Positions 16,147-24,739 of a stretch of 64,000 bases of DNA are shown piece by piece. Position 1 is the first letter of the stretch. The number at the start of each line of letters is the position of its first letter. The DNA is from an uncultured Paracoccaceae bacterium (GTDB taxonomy: Bacteria; Pseudomonadota; Alphaproteobacteria; Rhodobacterales; Rhodobacteraceae): NCBI GenBank assembly GCA_947492825.1, contig CANLNT010000001.1, forward strand, positions 1,240,001-1,304,000, given 5' to 3'. The position numbers and the translations under genes are program-made. The notes beneath the pieces were generated by a model. It did no database searches. It had not been told where the DNA came from and worked only from the letters and a program-made list of their open reading frames with translations.

Positions 16147-16731
16147 ATGGACGGCGATTTCAGATCAGACTTTGTACGTGAGCCCGGCGCGCTCAAACAC
16201 TTTCCCGCGCTTGTGCTGAACGCGGACTATCGCCCGCTGTCCTACTACCCGCTGTCGCTCTGGCCCTGGCAAGAGGCGGTCAAAGCCGCCTGGCTCGACC
16301 GCGTCGACATCGTCAGCGAATATGAAGAGGTCGTCAGATCACCCTCGACCGAGATCAGGATACCCTCGGTGGTGGTGCTCAAGGACTATGTGAAACCTCA
16401 AAAGCGCGTGGCCTTCACGCGCTTTAATTTGTTTTTGCGGGATGAATTTTCCTGCCAGTACTGCGGGGCCAAGGGTGATCTGACCTTCGATCATGTGCTG
16501 CCGCGCGCCCGTGGCGGGATCACAAGCTGGCAAAACGTTGTCGCGGCCTGCGCGCCCTGCAACCTCAAGAAAGGGTCGCGGCTGCTGAAACATTCCGGCC
16601 TCAGCCTCAACCGTACCCCGCGCCAGCCGCAAGCCGAAGAACTGCGCAACATGGGCCGCAAATTTCCACCCAACTACATGCACGACAGCTGGATGGACTA
16701 TCTTTACTGGGACGCCGAACTCGATGCGTAA
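16147..16731 (+). CDS. HNH endonuclease family protein
   Basis: 194 residues. After an N-terminal ALVLNADYRPLSYYPLSLWPWQEAV helix region typical of this bacterial group, the HNH fold spans about residues 95-150: a CQYCG zinc knuckle, the LTFDHVLPRARGG catalytic stretch and a CAPCN second knuckle. It likely binds one structural zinc and one catalytic metal. Such stand-alone chromosomal HNH proteins are common in alphaproteobacteria and their DNA substrate is not known. No restriction or toxin partners are adjacent. Confidence 0.88.
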   Translation: MDGDFRSDFVREPGALKHFPALVLNADYRPLSYYPLSLWPWQEAVKAAWLDRVDIVSEYEEVVRSPSTEIRIPSVVVLKDYVKPQKRVAFTRFNLFLRDEFSCQYCGAKGDLTFDHVLPRARGGITSWQNVVAACAPCNLKKGSRLLKHSGLSLNRTPRQPQAEELRNMGRKFPPNYMHDSWMDYLYWDAELDA

Positions 16732-17032
16732 AAAGGGGCCGCCCCGCAGGGCGACCCAGTGTTCCACGAGCCCGTAGTATTGGGGTCTACAAGCCTATGG
16801 AAACACCTTGACCGGCTCATCCTGCCACACTCAGTGGGATTGCCGGTCTTCCGTGAGTTATGGTGCAGCCACGCCGCTACCGTGCCAAAAGTTTCACCCT
16901 TTCCCGCTTTTTGTCGTAAGACAGGCGCGCGTACAGCCGCTTGCCGCGATTCATACTGACAAAAGCTGGACAGGGCACCGTGGTCTGGTAAGAGGGCGTT
17001 AGCGCTAACGCATAGAAACGAAGAGGGTGCTC
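16732..17032. other. Non-coding stretch before zwf with a hairpin
   Basis: No credible gene lies here. GACCGGC (16810-16816) pairs with GCCGGTC (16842-16848), with CCAC (16825-16828) and GTGG (16834-16837) forming an inner stem around ACTCA, so a 39-nt hairpin is likely in RNA. It lacks a T-run. Short open frames across this stretch have no ribosome sites. The zwf operator palindrome lies at the right end. Confidence 0.4.
16996..17011. promoter_or_regulatory. Perfect palindrome, LacI-type operator before zwf
   Basis: GCGTTAGCGCTAACGC is a perfect 16-bp palindrome with the central CG and AGCGCT core common to LacI-family operators. It lies 21 bp before the zwf ATG, where a repressor would block transcription of zwf-pgl-pgi. 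No LacI gene is in this window, so the regulator is inferred to be elsewhere, probably a sugar-responsive one. Confidence 0.6.
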
Positions 17033-18487
17033 ATGGTCTCGCGCGTCATCCCGGTTGAAAATTTTGATCTGGTCATTTTTGGCGGAACCGGCGATCTCGC
17101 CCGCCGCAAAATTCTGCCCGGCCTGTTCCGGCGCTTCCGTGCGGGTCAGATGCCCGATGAAAGCCGGATCATTGGTGCGGCACGCTCTGACATGGATGCT
17201 GACGGCTACCGTGACATGATCCGTGCGGCCATCGCTGAATTTGGCGGTGAGGAAAAAGAAGACACCGCCAAGCTTGAGGCGTTTCTGGCGCAGCTCGACT
17301 ATGTGGCCATTGACGCGATGGGCGACGGCGGATGGTCCGAACTGGCAGGCATGATGCGCAAGAACATGGTTCGCGCGTTCTATTTCTCGGTCGGGCCCAG
17401 CTTGTTTGGCGCGCTGGCCGAACGGCTGCACAAGCATAAGATCGCGGATAAAAACAGCCGCATCGTGGTCGAAAAACCCTTTGGCCGTGACCTCGCCTCG
17501 GCGCAGGAATTGAACGAAACGCTGGCCGCGCATTTCAAGGAAAAGCAGATCTACCGGATCGACCATTATCTGGGCAAGGAAACCGTCCAGAATCTGATGG
17601 CCGTGCGTTTCGGCAATGTGTTGTTCGAACCCTTGTGGAACAACCACTACGTCGATCACATCGAAATCACCGTGGCCGAAACCGTCGGGGTCGGCGGGCG
17701 CGGGGCCTATTACGACAAATCCGGTGCGATGCGCGATATGGTGCAAAACCACCTGATGCAGCTGTTGTGCCTGATCGCAATGGAACCGCCCAGCCGCTTT
17801 GGCGCGGACGAGGTGCGCGACGAAAAGCTCAAGGTGATCCGCGCGCTTGACCCGGTAGAGCCGCACCACATCGTACGCGGCCAGTACGAGGCTGACGGTG
17901 ACGCGCCGGGCTATCGTGACGACGCCGAAAACCCCAAAAGTTTCACCGAAAGCTTCATCGCGCTGAAATGCGGCATCTCCAACTGGCGGTGGGCCGGGGT
18001 GCCGTTCTACCTGCGTACCGGCAAAAAGATGAAGGCGCGGGTCAGTTCCATCGACGTGGTGTTCAAGGACCTCGGTCACACGATCTTTGAAGGTGACCAC
18101 TCCCGCCACCGCAATATTCTGTCCATTCGTCTGCAACCCAACGAAGGCATGGACCTGCAAGTCACGATCAAGGAACCGGGGCCCGGCGGGATGCGCTTGA
18201 TTGACGTGCCGCTTGATATGACTTTTGCCGACGCGCTTGGCGATGATGTCGAAGACGCAGCCGACGCCTATGAACGGCTGATCATGGACGTGATCCGTGG
18301 CAACCAGACGCTCTTTATGCGCGGCGACGAGGTTGAGGCCGCATGGGCCTGGACCGACCCGCTGATCGAAGGCTGGGAGGCACGCAATGACGTGCCCAAG
18401 ACCTATGAACAAGGCAGCGCCGGGCCAGAAGATGCCATGATGCTGATGCATCGTGATGGTCGAAAATGGCGGGAAATCAAAGGGTAA
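17033..18487 (+). CDS. zwf: Glucose-6-phosphate 1-dehydrogenase
   Basis: 484 residues. LVIFGGTGDLARRKILPGLF is the N-terminal dinucleotide-binding site, IVVEKPFGRDLASAQELN the conserved middle motif and RIDHYLGKETVQNLMAVRFGN the substrate signature with the catalytic histidine. It oxidises glucose 6-phosphate to 6-phosphogluconolactone and feeds the Entner-Doudoroff or pentose phosphate route. ATG 17033 follows AAGAGGG; an in-frame GTG at 17027 is less likely. First gene of zwf-pgl-pgi, preceded by a LacI-type palindrome. Confidence 0.97.
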   Translation: MVSRVIPVENFDLVIFGGTGDLARRKILPGLFRRFRAGQMPDESRIIGAARSDMDADGYRDMIRAAIAEFGGEEKEDTAKLEAFLAQLDYVAIDAMGDGGWSELAGMMRKNMVRAFYFSVGPSLFGALAERLHKHKIADKNSRIVVEKPFGRDLASAQELNETLAAHFKEKQIYRIDHYLGKETVQNLMAVRFGNVLFEPLWNNHYVDHIEITVAETVGVGGRGAYYDKSGAMRDMVQNHLMQLLCLIAMEPPSRFGADEVRDEKLKVIRALDPVEPHHIVRGQYEADGDAPGYRDDAENPKSFTESFIALKCGISNWRWAGVPFYLRTGKKMKARVSSIDVVFKDLGHTIFEGDHSRHRNILSIRLQPNEGMDLQVTIKEPGPGGMRLIDVPLDMTFADALGDDVEDAADAYERLIMDVIRGNQTLFMRGDEVEAAWAWTDPLIEGWEARNDVPKTYEQGSAGPEDAMMLMHRDGRKWREIKG

Positions 18488-18491
18488 CGTG

Positions 18492-19163
18492 ATGGACTTC
18501 AAGGAATATCCCGACAGCGAAATGATGATGATCGACCTCGCGGACACCCTCGCGAGCGAGCTTGAGAATACGCTGCTGACCCACGACCACGCTTCCTTTG
18601 CGGTGCCCGGCGGCACCACGCCGGGGCCGATCTTTGACAGTATCTGCGATGCGCGGCTCGACTGGGACCGGGTGCATGTGATGCTCACCGATGAACGCTG
18701 GGTGCCGGAAACCTCCGAACGCTCCAACACCCGGCTTTTGCGGCAGCGCCTTCTGGTCGGGCGCGCGGCTGCGGCCAAATACGTCCCGCTCTACGCCGAT
18801 GCGCCCACGCCCGAGGACAAATTGCCCGACCTGCAAACCGCGCTGGAACCGGAACTGCCTGTCTCTGTCATGCTCTTGGGCATGGGGGCCGACATGCACA
18901 CAGCCAGCATCTTCCCCGGCGCCGACCAACTGGACGCAGCCCTTCACGGCGACGCCACGCTCGTGGCCATGCGGGCCCCCGGCGCGCCCGAACCCCGCAT
19001 CACGCTCTCAGCCAAAGTGCTGAAAGGCGCGATGAGCCGTCACATCGTCATTATCGGGGCAGAGAAACGCGAAGCGCTTGAAAGGGCACGACATTTGCCA
19101 GCCGAAGAGGCCCCCGTCGCCGCCATTCTGGCCGGTTCAACCATTCACTGGGCGGAGAGTTAA
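18492..19163 (+). CDS. pgl: 6-phosphogluconolactonase
   Basis: 223 residues of the NagB/6PGL family. [16 protein letters not shown] is the N-terminal phosphate-binding loop, [21 protein letters not shown] the active-site signature and [20 protein letters not shown] the third conserved block. It hydrolyses the lactone made by Zwf. ATG 18492 is four bases past the zwf stop; an upstream in-frame ATG at 18453 would overlap zwf needlessly. Two bases separate it from pgi. Confidence 0.94.
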   Translation: MDFKEYPDSEMMMIDLADTLASELENTLLTHDHASFAVPGGTTPGPIFDSICDARLDWDRVHVMLTDERWVPETSERSNTRLLRQRLLVGRAAAAKYVPLYADAPTPEDKLPDLQTALEPELPVSVMLLGMGADMHTASIFPGADQLDAALHGDATLVAMRAPGAPEPRITLSAKVLKGAMSRHIVIIGAEKREALERARHLPAEEAPVAAILAGSTIHWAES

Positions 19164-19165
19164 CC

Positions 19166-20764
19166 ATGTGGGACGCACTGCACGCACATCACGCCACCAT
19201 CAAGGACCGCCGGTTTGAAACCCTCGTCGATGACGCCCGTGCGCTGGATTTCGCGGCCCAAACCGGCGACATGCGCCTTGACTACGCCAAGACCAACATC
19301 GACGCGACCGGGCGCAAACTGCTGATCGACCTCCTCGATCAGGCCGGTGTCGCGGCCAAGCGCGACGCGATGTTCAACGGCCAGGCGATCAATGAAACCG
19401 AAGGCCGCGCCGTGCTGCACACCGCCCTGCGCAACCTCGATGGCGATGCGGTCACCGTGGACGGCACGGATGTGATCCCCGGCGTGCGCGCGACGCTGCA
19501 ACGCATGATCACCTTCTCCAAAGCCGTCCGCAACGGCAGGATCGAGGGGCAGGGCGGCCCCTACACGGATGTGATCAACATCGGCATCGGCGGCTCTGAC
19601 CTTGGGCCTGCCATGGCCGTCCGCGCGCTCGCCCCCTATCACAACGGCCCGCGCTGCCATTTCGTCTCGAATGTCGATCCCGCTGATATTGCTGACGTTT
19701 TGCGCGCCTGCAATCCGGAAACAACGCTGGTGATTGTCGCCTCCAAGACCTTCACCACGATTGAAACCATGACCAACGCCCGCACCGCACGCGCCTGGAT
19801 GAGCGATAAGGTCAGCGATCCGGCCGGCCAATTCGTCGCCCTCAGCACCGCGGACGACAAGACGGCGGCCTTTGGCATCGCCCAAAATCGCGTCTTTGGT
19901 TTCGAGGATTGGGTTGGTGGCCGCTATTCCATGTGGGGGCCGATCGGCCTGTCGCTGATGCTGGCTGTCGGCGCCGATGCCTTTACCGCGTTCCTGCGCG
20001 GCGGACAGGACATGGACCGGCATTTTCAGGCGGCACCGTGGCAGGACAACCTGCCTGCGATGCTGGCGCTGGTGGGGATCTGGCACAACCAGATCTGCGG
20101 CTATGCCACCCGCGCCGTGCTGCCTTATGACAATCTTCTCATGCGGTTACCGGCCTATCTTCAACAACTTGAAATGGAAAGTAACGGCAAGGGCGTGGCC
20201 ATGGATGGCGCAGCACTGACCGTCAATTCCGGCCCCGTCGTCTGGGGAGAACCCGGCACCAACGGCCAGCACGCGTTCTACCAGTTGATCCACCAAGGCA
20301 CACGCGTGATCCCATGCGAATTCCTCGTGGCCGCCCGTGGCCACGAAGACGCGCTGCACCACCAGCACCAGCTTTTGGTTGCCAATTGTCTGGCCCAGTC
20401 AGAGGCGCTGATGCGCGGCCGCACGCTGGACGAAGCGCGCGCCAAAGTGGCCGATAAATTCGACGGGGCAGAGCTGGAGCGTCAGGCTGCCCACCGTGTC
20501 TTTCCGGGCAATCGTCCAAGTATTACACTCTCTTACCCGCAACTGACCCCACATGTTTTGGGCCAGATCATCGCGCTTTATGAACACCGCGTGTTCGTTG
20601 AAGGAGCCGTTCTGGGGATCAATTCCTACGACCAATGGGGTGTGGAACTGGGCAAGGAACTCGCCACCGCATTGCAACCGGTGGTCGAAGGGCAAGCGGA
20701 CACAAGCGGCAAGGATGGCTCATCTGCCGCATTGGTCGCGTTTTTGCAAAAGCATGGTGTTTAG
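19166..20764 (+). CDS. pgi: Glucose-6-phosphate isomerase
   Basis: 532 residues, interconverting glucose 6-phosphate and fructose 6-phosphate. [18 protein letters not shown] and [12 protein letters not shown] are sugar-phosphate-binding signatures, [14 protein letters not shown] is the first PGI consensus and [23 protein letters not shown] the second, with active-site glutamate and histidine. Its placement right after pgl matches operons that cycle hexose phosphates through the Entner-Doudoroff route. Its stop is followed by a GCGGGC/GCCCGC inverted repeat without a T-run. Confidence 0.97.
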   Translation: MWDALHAHHATIKDRRFETLVDDARALDFAAQTGDMRLDYAKTNIDATGRKLLIDLLDQAGVAAKRDAMFNGQAINETEGRAVLHTALRNLDGDAVTVDGTDVIPGVRATLQRMITFSKAVRNGRIEGQGGPYTDVINIGIGGSDLGPAMAVRALAPYHNGPRCHFVSNVDPADIADVLRACNPETTLVIVASKTFTTIETMTNARTARAWMSDKVSDPAGQFVALSTADDKTAAFGIAQNRVFGFEDWVGGRYSMWGPIGLSLMLAVGADAFTAFLRGGQDMDRHFQAAPWQDNLPAMLALVGIWHNQICGYATRAVLPYDNLLMRLPAYLQQLEMESNGKGVAMDGAALTVNSGPVVWGEPGTNGQHAFYQLIHQGTRVIPCEFLVAARGHEDALHHQHQLLVANCLAQSEALMRGRTLDEARAKVADKFDGAELERQAAHRVFPGNRPSITLSYPQLTPHVLGQIIALYEHRVFVEGAVLGINSYDQWGVELGKELATALQPVVEGQADTSGKDGSSAALVAFLQKHGV

Positions 20765-20810
20765 GGCGCGGGCCTTGCGCTAATCTGCCCGCAAAACAAG
20801 AGGCAGGCAG

Positions 20811-21269
20811 ATGACACTCACCATGATCCACGCAGCCGTTGCCGCACTTTTGGTGCTGGCCGCGATTTTTGACAGCAAGAACGCGAAGATTCCCAACTGG
20901 CTGATTGGCCTTTTTGCGCTGGTCTTCATCGCCCAGATCATCCTGTTGCCGGGCAGCGTTGATATGATCTGGCAACCGGTCTTTGCGCTTTGCGTGCTGA
21001 TCGCCGGTTTCGGCCTGTTTGCCACGGGCGGCTTTGGGGCAGGGGCCGTGAAACTGATGGCTGTTACAGCGCTCTTTATGCCGCTTGACCGGTTGGGCAT
21101 GTTGGGTCTGACGCTGGTCGCCGCCGTGATCCTCAGCCTGTTTTTCTTCGGACTGTTGCGCAGCATGTTCGGGGCCGAAGACAGCAGCTGGAAGGTCCTG
21201 CAATCTCGCATCATCCCGATGGCCTTTCCCATCGCAGTCACCGGGATCATCGGTATGTTCGTGCTCTGA
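20811..21269 (+). CDS. Prepilin peptidase-like (A24/CpaA) membrane protein lacking one catalytic Asp
   Basis: 152 residues with about five hydrophobic segments. FDSKNAKIPNWLIGLFAL matches the first aspartate motif of type IV prepilin and preflagellin peptidases (D21). The second motif, normally GxGDVK, reads GGFGAGAVKLMAVTALF here: residue 79 is alanine (codon GCC) where the second catalytic aspartate should be. The protein is thus probably not an active peptidase. No pilus genes lie nearby. ATG 20811 follows GAGGCAGGCAG. A sequencing or assembly error at one base cannot be excluded. Confidence 0.75.
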   Translation: MTLTMIHAAVAALLVLAAIFDSKNAKIPNWLIGLFALVFIAQIILLPGSVDMIWQPVFALCVLIAGFGLFATGGFGAGAVKLMAVTALFMPLDRLGMLGLTLVAAVILSLFFFGLLRSMFGAEDSSWKVLQSRIIPMAFPIAVTGIIGMFVL

Positions 21270-21554
21270 CGGGCAGCGCCTCACCGTCAAACACGGCGAC
21301 AATATTCGTACGAAGCCAACCTCGAAACACTGCAACCTGGGCCATTCCTGACAGGGCCGGCCAAGCCATATGGTTCGCCGTGCCAAACAGCGTTGCTTGT
21401 TTCACGCTATCACGCGCCCCGTCTGACGCGCCCCGCACCCCAAACGCGAATGCCGCTGCAGACATCTTCGCCTTGGGTCTTGGGACGCAACCGCAAAACG
21501 GATCAGGGTCGTTCCCGTTCAACCGCTGGAAGGCGCCCCACGACATCCCTCTCT

Positions 21555-21722
21555 TTCAGAGCGTCAGAGTCTCACATTCTCAGAGCTTCAGAGCGTGATA
21601 GTTTCACAGCTTCAGAGTCTCACAGTTTCAGGATCTCATAGCCTCATAGCCTCATAGCCTCATAGCCTCATAGCCTCATCGTCTCACAGTCTCACAGTCT
21701 CAGAGCCTCAAAGTCTCAGCGC
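21555..21722. repeat. Octamer tandem repeat, 21 units
   Basis: Twenty-one consecutive 8-bp units follow the pattern YTCANAGY, starting TTCAGAGC, GTCAGAGT, CTCACATT and so on. Units 11-15 (21635-21674) are five identical copies of CTCATAGC, then CTCATCGT, CTCACAGT twice, CTCAGAGC, CTCAAAGT and a final CTCAGCGC. Degenerate outer units and an identical core suggest recent expansion by slippage. Because 8 is not a multiple of 3 the array is unlikely to be coding. Confidence 0.85.
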
Positions 21723-21921
21723 GCCCGCGCAGGCGATGCCGTCCGCACTTGCTGCAAAACGTCGCGGCGCGTGCAGCCTCGCAACCGCGCCCACCGGGCA
21801 CCAACCCCATCGAACGCCATGAACGAACCGTTACCAAGCAGGTGACATAATCCCGCAGATCGACCCTTTACCCCCGATCATGGTAAAGCGCGCTGCGTTC
21901 ATCATGCCCAGACGCGCCGGA

Positions 21922-21951
21922 ATGTGCATGCAATGTGCATAAGATGTGCAT
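21922..21951. repeat. Three ATGTGCAT copies at exact 11-bp spacing
   Basis: ATGTGCAT occurs at 21922-21929, 21933-21940 and 21944-21951, separated by GCA and AAG, so each copy is one helical turn from the next. The middle copy continues to TGTGCATAA (21934-21942), which fits the relaxed DnaA-box consensus on the opposite strand. The same octamer in reverse orientation, again at 11-bp spacing, recurs at 52266-52306. Phased identical octamers with variable spacers look like protein-binding sites. Confidence 0.7.
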
Positions 21952-22115
21952 GACGTCTGCGCTGGTTAATCCCCTTGTTTTGTTGCGTTAAGACCTTGAT
22001 TCGCGCCCATGCCGACAGTTTGCCGCAAAGAGGTTAACAAACTACCGCGACACCCCGACTCTTGCCCCCGCCCGGTACCGCTCTTAGGTTGCGCCAGACG
22101 AGCAGGAGAAGACCA

Positions 22116-23258
22116 ATGGCTGACAAGCCCCGCAGCATTTTCGAAGACGTGAACACGACCGAAAAACAGACCGCGACCCCCGGTGGCATTGACCGTGGTG
22201 GCGAAGGCGCACGCGGCGCGATCCGGGCCTGGCTGATGGTGCTTTTTGCCCTTGTGGTCCTGATGATCGCCGTCGGCGGCTTGACCCGTCTAACCGACAG
22301 CGGCCTGTCGATCACCGAATGGAAACCGGTGACCGGCGCGCTGCCACCGCTCAGCGCCGAAGCCTGGGAGGTGGAGTTTGAGAAATACCGCGCGATCCCC
22401 GAATATCAGTTGCAAAACAAGGGGATGGAGCTTTCGGAATTCAAAGTCATCTATTGGTGGGAATGGGGCCACCGGCAATTGGGCCGGGTCATGGGCGTGG
22501 TTTGGGCGCTGGGTCTGGCCTATTTCCTGCTGCGCCGACAGGTGCCCACAGGCTGGACCGGGCGGCTGGTTCTGGTCGGCGCGTTGGGCGGGCTGCAAGG
22601 TGCCATCGGCTGGTGGATGGTCAGTTCCGGCTTGCAGGCCGGGATGCTGGATGTGGCCTCTTACCGGCTTGCAGTTCACCTTGGATTGGCCTTCGTGATT
22701 CTGGGGCTACTGGCGTGGTATGTGCTGGCCTTGTCGCGCCGTTCTGCCGATCTGTTGCAGGCCCGACGGTCGGGTGATCCGACCCTCTGGACCCTATGCT
22801 CATGGTTAATGGGGCTGACTTTCCTGCAGATTCTGCTGGGCGCATTGGTCGCAGGCATTGACGCTGGCCGCGCTTATCCTGACTGGCCCTTGATGGCAGG
22901 GGGTATTTTCCCCCCGGATCCCTTTGGCCTGACGCCGCTTTGGCGCAACTTTTTTGAAGATGCAGGTCTTGTGCAATTCATCCACCGCACAGTGGGTTAC
23001 CTGTTGTTTTTGTTCGGCATTTTCGTCTGGTGGCGTGGCCGGTCTGTCGCCAATACCCGGACCCGATTTGCGTTGAACGCGATGCTTGCGGTGATGTTCC
23101 TGCAGGTCGTACTGGGCATTGTTACGGTGATCTATTCAGCCCCCGCGCATATTGCGATCGTGCATCAATTGGGCGCTGTTCTGCTATGGGTGCTGATCCT
23201 GCGCACCCGTTTCCTCACCCGCTATCCCCATCCTCAATCCGTCCGCGGAGGCCGCTAA
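22116..23258 (+). CDS. ctaA: Heme A synthase
   Basis: 380 residues of the COX15/CtaA type-2 family, oxidising the C8 methyl of heme O to the formyl group of heme A for cytochrome aa3 oxidase. The VVLMIAVGGLTRLTDSGLSITEWKP segment is diagnostic, WWEWGHRQLGRVMGVVW contains a heme-binding histidine, and LQILLGALVAGIDAGRAYPDWPLM and QFIHRTVGYLL carry others. Eight membrane helices are visible. ATG 22116 follows AGGAG (22104-22108). The stop shares one base with the carboxypeptidase start. Confidence 0.95.
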   Translation: MADKPRSIFEDVNTTEKQTATPGGIDRGGEGARGAIRAWLMVLFALVVLMIAVGGLTRLTDSGLSITEWKPVTGALPPLSAEAWEVEFEKYRAIPEYQLQNKGMELSEFKVIYWWEWGHRQLGRVMGVVWALGLAYFLLRRQVPTGWTGRLVLVGALGGLQGAIGWWMVSSGLQAGMLDVASYRLAVHLGLAFVILGLLAWYVLALSRRSADLLQARRSGDPTLWTLCSWLMGLTFLQILLGALVAGIDAGRAYPDWPLMAGGIFPPDPFGLTPLWRNFFEDAGLVQFIHRTVGYLLFLFGIFVWWRGRSVANTRTRFALNAMLAVMFLQVVLGIVTVIYSAPAHIAIVHQLGAVLLWVLILRTRFLTRYPHPQSVRGGR

Positions 23259-24727
23259 TGTCTGCTTATAACGACTTGATGTCATTTGAGAAAACCACGC
23301 AGGCCCTGGGGCAGGTTGCCGGGCGTCTTGGCTGGGATCAGGAAACCGTGATGCCCGCAGGTGCTGTCGAACAACGGGCCGAAGAACATGGTGCCATGGC
23401 CGCCGTCCTGCACGCACGCCGCACCGATCCGCGCATCGGGGATTGGCTGGTCAAAGCCAAGGCAGAGGACGATGTCGCTGCTGCAAATCTGCGTTTAATC
23501 TCAAGGGAGTATACCCGCAACGTGCGTGTCCCCGAACGGCTCGCGGTGGCGCTTGCCAGCACCACCAGCCGCGCACATCGGATCTGGGCCGATGCACGAC
23601 AGGCAGAAGATGTTGCCGCCTTCCTGCCGATCCTGAAAGAGGTTATCGCCCTGCGCCGGGAAGAGGCCGCCGCAATCGCGGATGGCACACGACCCTATGA
23701 CGCGTTGCTGGCCGACTACGAACCCGGCACGACAGAAGCAGAGATTGCTGCGATGTTCGATGCATTGCGGCCGCGTTTGGTCGCATTGCGCCAGGCCATT
23801 CTCGATCAACCCGCGGTGCCAGCGCTGACCCAAACCTTTGATGAGGCGGGACAATTGGCGCTTTCCGCAAAACTTGCGGCGACGTTTGGCTATGACTTCA
23901 ACCACGGTCGGATTGACAAAGCCGTGCATCCGTTTTCCAGCGGGTCGGGGCTGGACGTGCGCATCACAACGCGCACCACGCCAACCGATCCGTTCAACTG
24001 TTTCTATTCGACAATACACGAGGTCGGCCATGCCGCCTACGAACAAGGCATTGATCGCGCTTACCTTTTGACGCCGCTGGGGCGAGGGGCGTCGATGGGA
24101 GTGCATGAAAGCCAAAGCCGCATATACGAAAACCAACTGGGACGAAGTGCGGCCTTTACCGGCTGGCTTTACGGGCAAATGCGCGACACCTTCGGTGACT
24201 TCGGGGTTGCGGACGAGACGGCGTTCTATGCCTGCGTCAACCGCGTCACTGACGGCTTTATCCGGACCGAGGCGGACGAGGTGCAGTACAACCTGCATGT
24301 GATGCTGCGCTTCGATCTTGAGCGGGCGCTGATCTCGGGCGACCTGATGCCTGACGATCTGGAGGCGGCTTGGAACGACCGTTTCCTGTCCGATTTCGGG
24401 ACAGCAGTCGACAAGCCTTCAAACGGTGTTCTGCAGGATGTGCATTGGTCCGAGGGGCTGTTTGGCTACTTTCCGACCTATTCGATGGGCAACGTTTATG
24501 CAGGCTCCCTGCATCAGGCCTTGCGCACAGCGGTACCCGATCTGGACGCGGACCTTGCGCGGGGTGACACAACTGCGGCGACCACATGGCTGCGAGAAAA
24601 TTTGCAGCGCCATGGTGGGCTTTATGAACCACGTGACGTCATCGCGCAGGCCGCTGGTCAGCCTGTGTCGGTCGAACCGCTCCTGGACTATCTTGAAGCG
24701 AAATTCGCAGGAATTTACGAGCTTTAG
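23258..24727 (+). CDS. Carboxypeptidase, M32 family
   Basis: 489 residues, the normal size for thermostable carboxypeptidase 1. The zinc site is HEVGH at 254-258, with the third ligand in the following HESQSRIYEN motif, and HPFSSG and the DVRITTRTTPTD segment are further M32 signatures. It is a cytosolic metallocarboxypeptidase releasing C-terminal residues of broad type. It overlaps ctaA by one base (TAATG) though the functions are unrelated. Confidence 0.93.
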   Translation: MSAYNDLMSFEKTTQALGQVAGRLGWDQETVMPAGAVEQRAEEHGAMAAVLHARRTDPRIGDWLVKAKAEDDVAAANLRLISREYTRNVRVPERLAVALASTTSRAHRIWADARQAEDVAAFLPILKEVIALRREEAAAIADGTRPYDALLADYEPGTTEAEIAAMFDALRPRLVALRQAILDQPAVPALTQTFDEAGQLALSAKLAATFGYDFNHGRIDKAVHPFSSGSGLDVRITTRTTPTDPFNCFYSTIHEVGHAAYEQGIDRAYLLTPLGRGASMGVHESQSRIYENQLGRSAAFTGWLYGQMRDTFGDFGVADETAFYACVNRVTDGFIRTEADEVQYNLHVMLRFDLERALISGDLMPDDLEAAWNDRFLSDFGTAVDKPSNGVLQDVHWSEGLFGYFPTYSMGNVYAGSLHQALRTAVPDLDADLARGDTTAATTWLRENLQRHGGLYEPRDVIAQAAGQPVSVEPLLDYLEAKFAGIYEL

Positions 24728-24739
24728 CGGGCGGTAAGC

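Larger units (their letters stand above)
21270..22115. other. 846-bp non-coding region with two repeat arrays
   Basis: I find no credible gene. The stretch carries an octamer tandem array at 21555-21722 and an 11-bp-phased ATGTGCAT triplet at 21922-21951. Between 21960 and 22115 there are GGTTAAT and GTTAAC elements and the AGGAG ribosome site (22104-22108) of ctaA. The left part, 21270-21554, shows nothing I recognise. Confidence 0.6.

Noticed and set aside
16877-18778. A 633-codon open frame antisense to zwf
   Set aside because: It mirrors zwf, which has full conserved motifs. The antisense protein has no recognisable domain.
21393-21641. An 82-codon ORF that reads into the octamer array
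   Set aside because: Its C-terminal part is just the translated 8-bp repeat and no ribosome site precedes it.
21922-21951. A replication origin (one near-perfect DnaA box)
   Set aside because: Only one of three octamers fits TTWTNCACA, there is no AT-rich unwinding region, and no dnaA, parAB or repABC gene is near. Retained only as a binding-site array.
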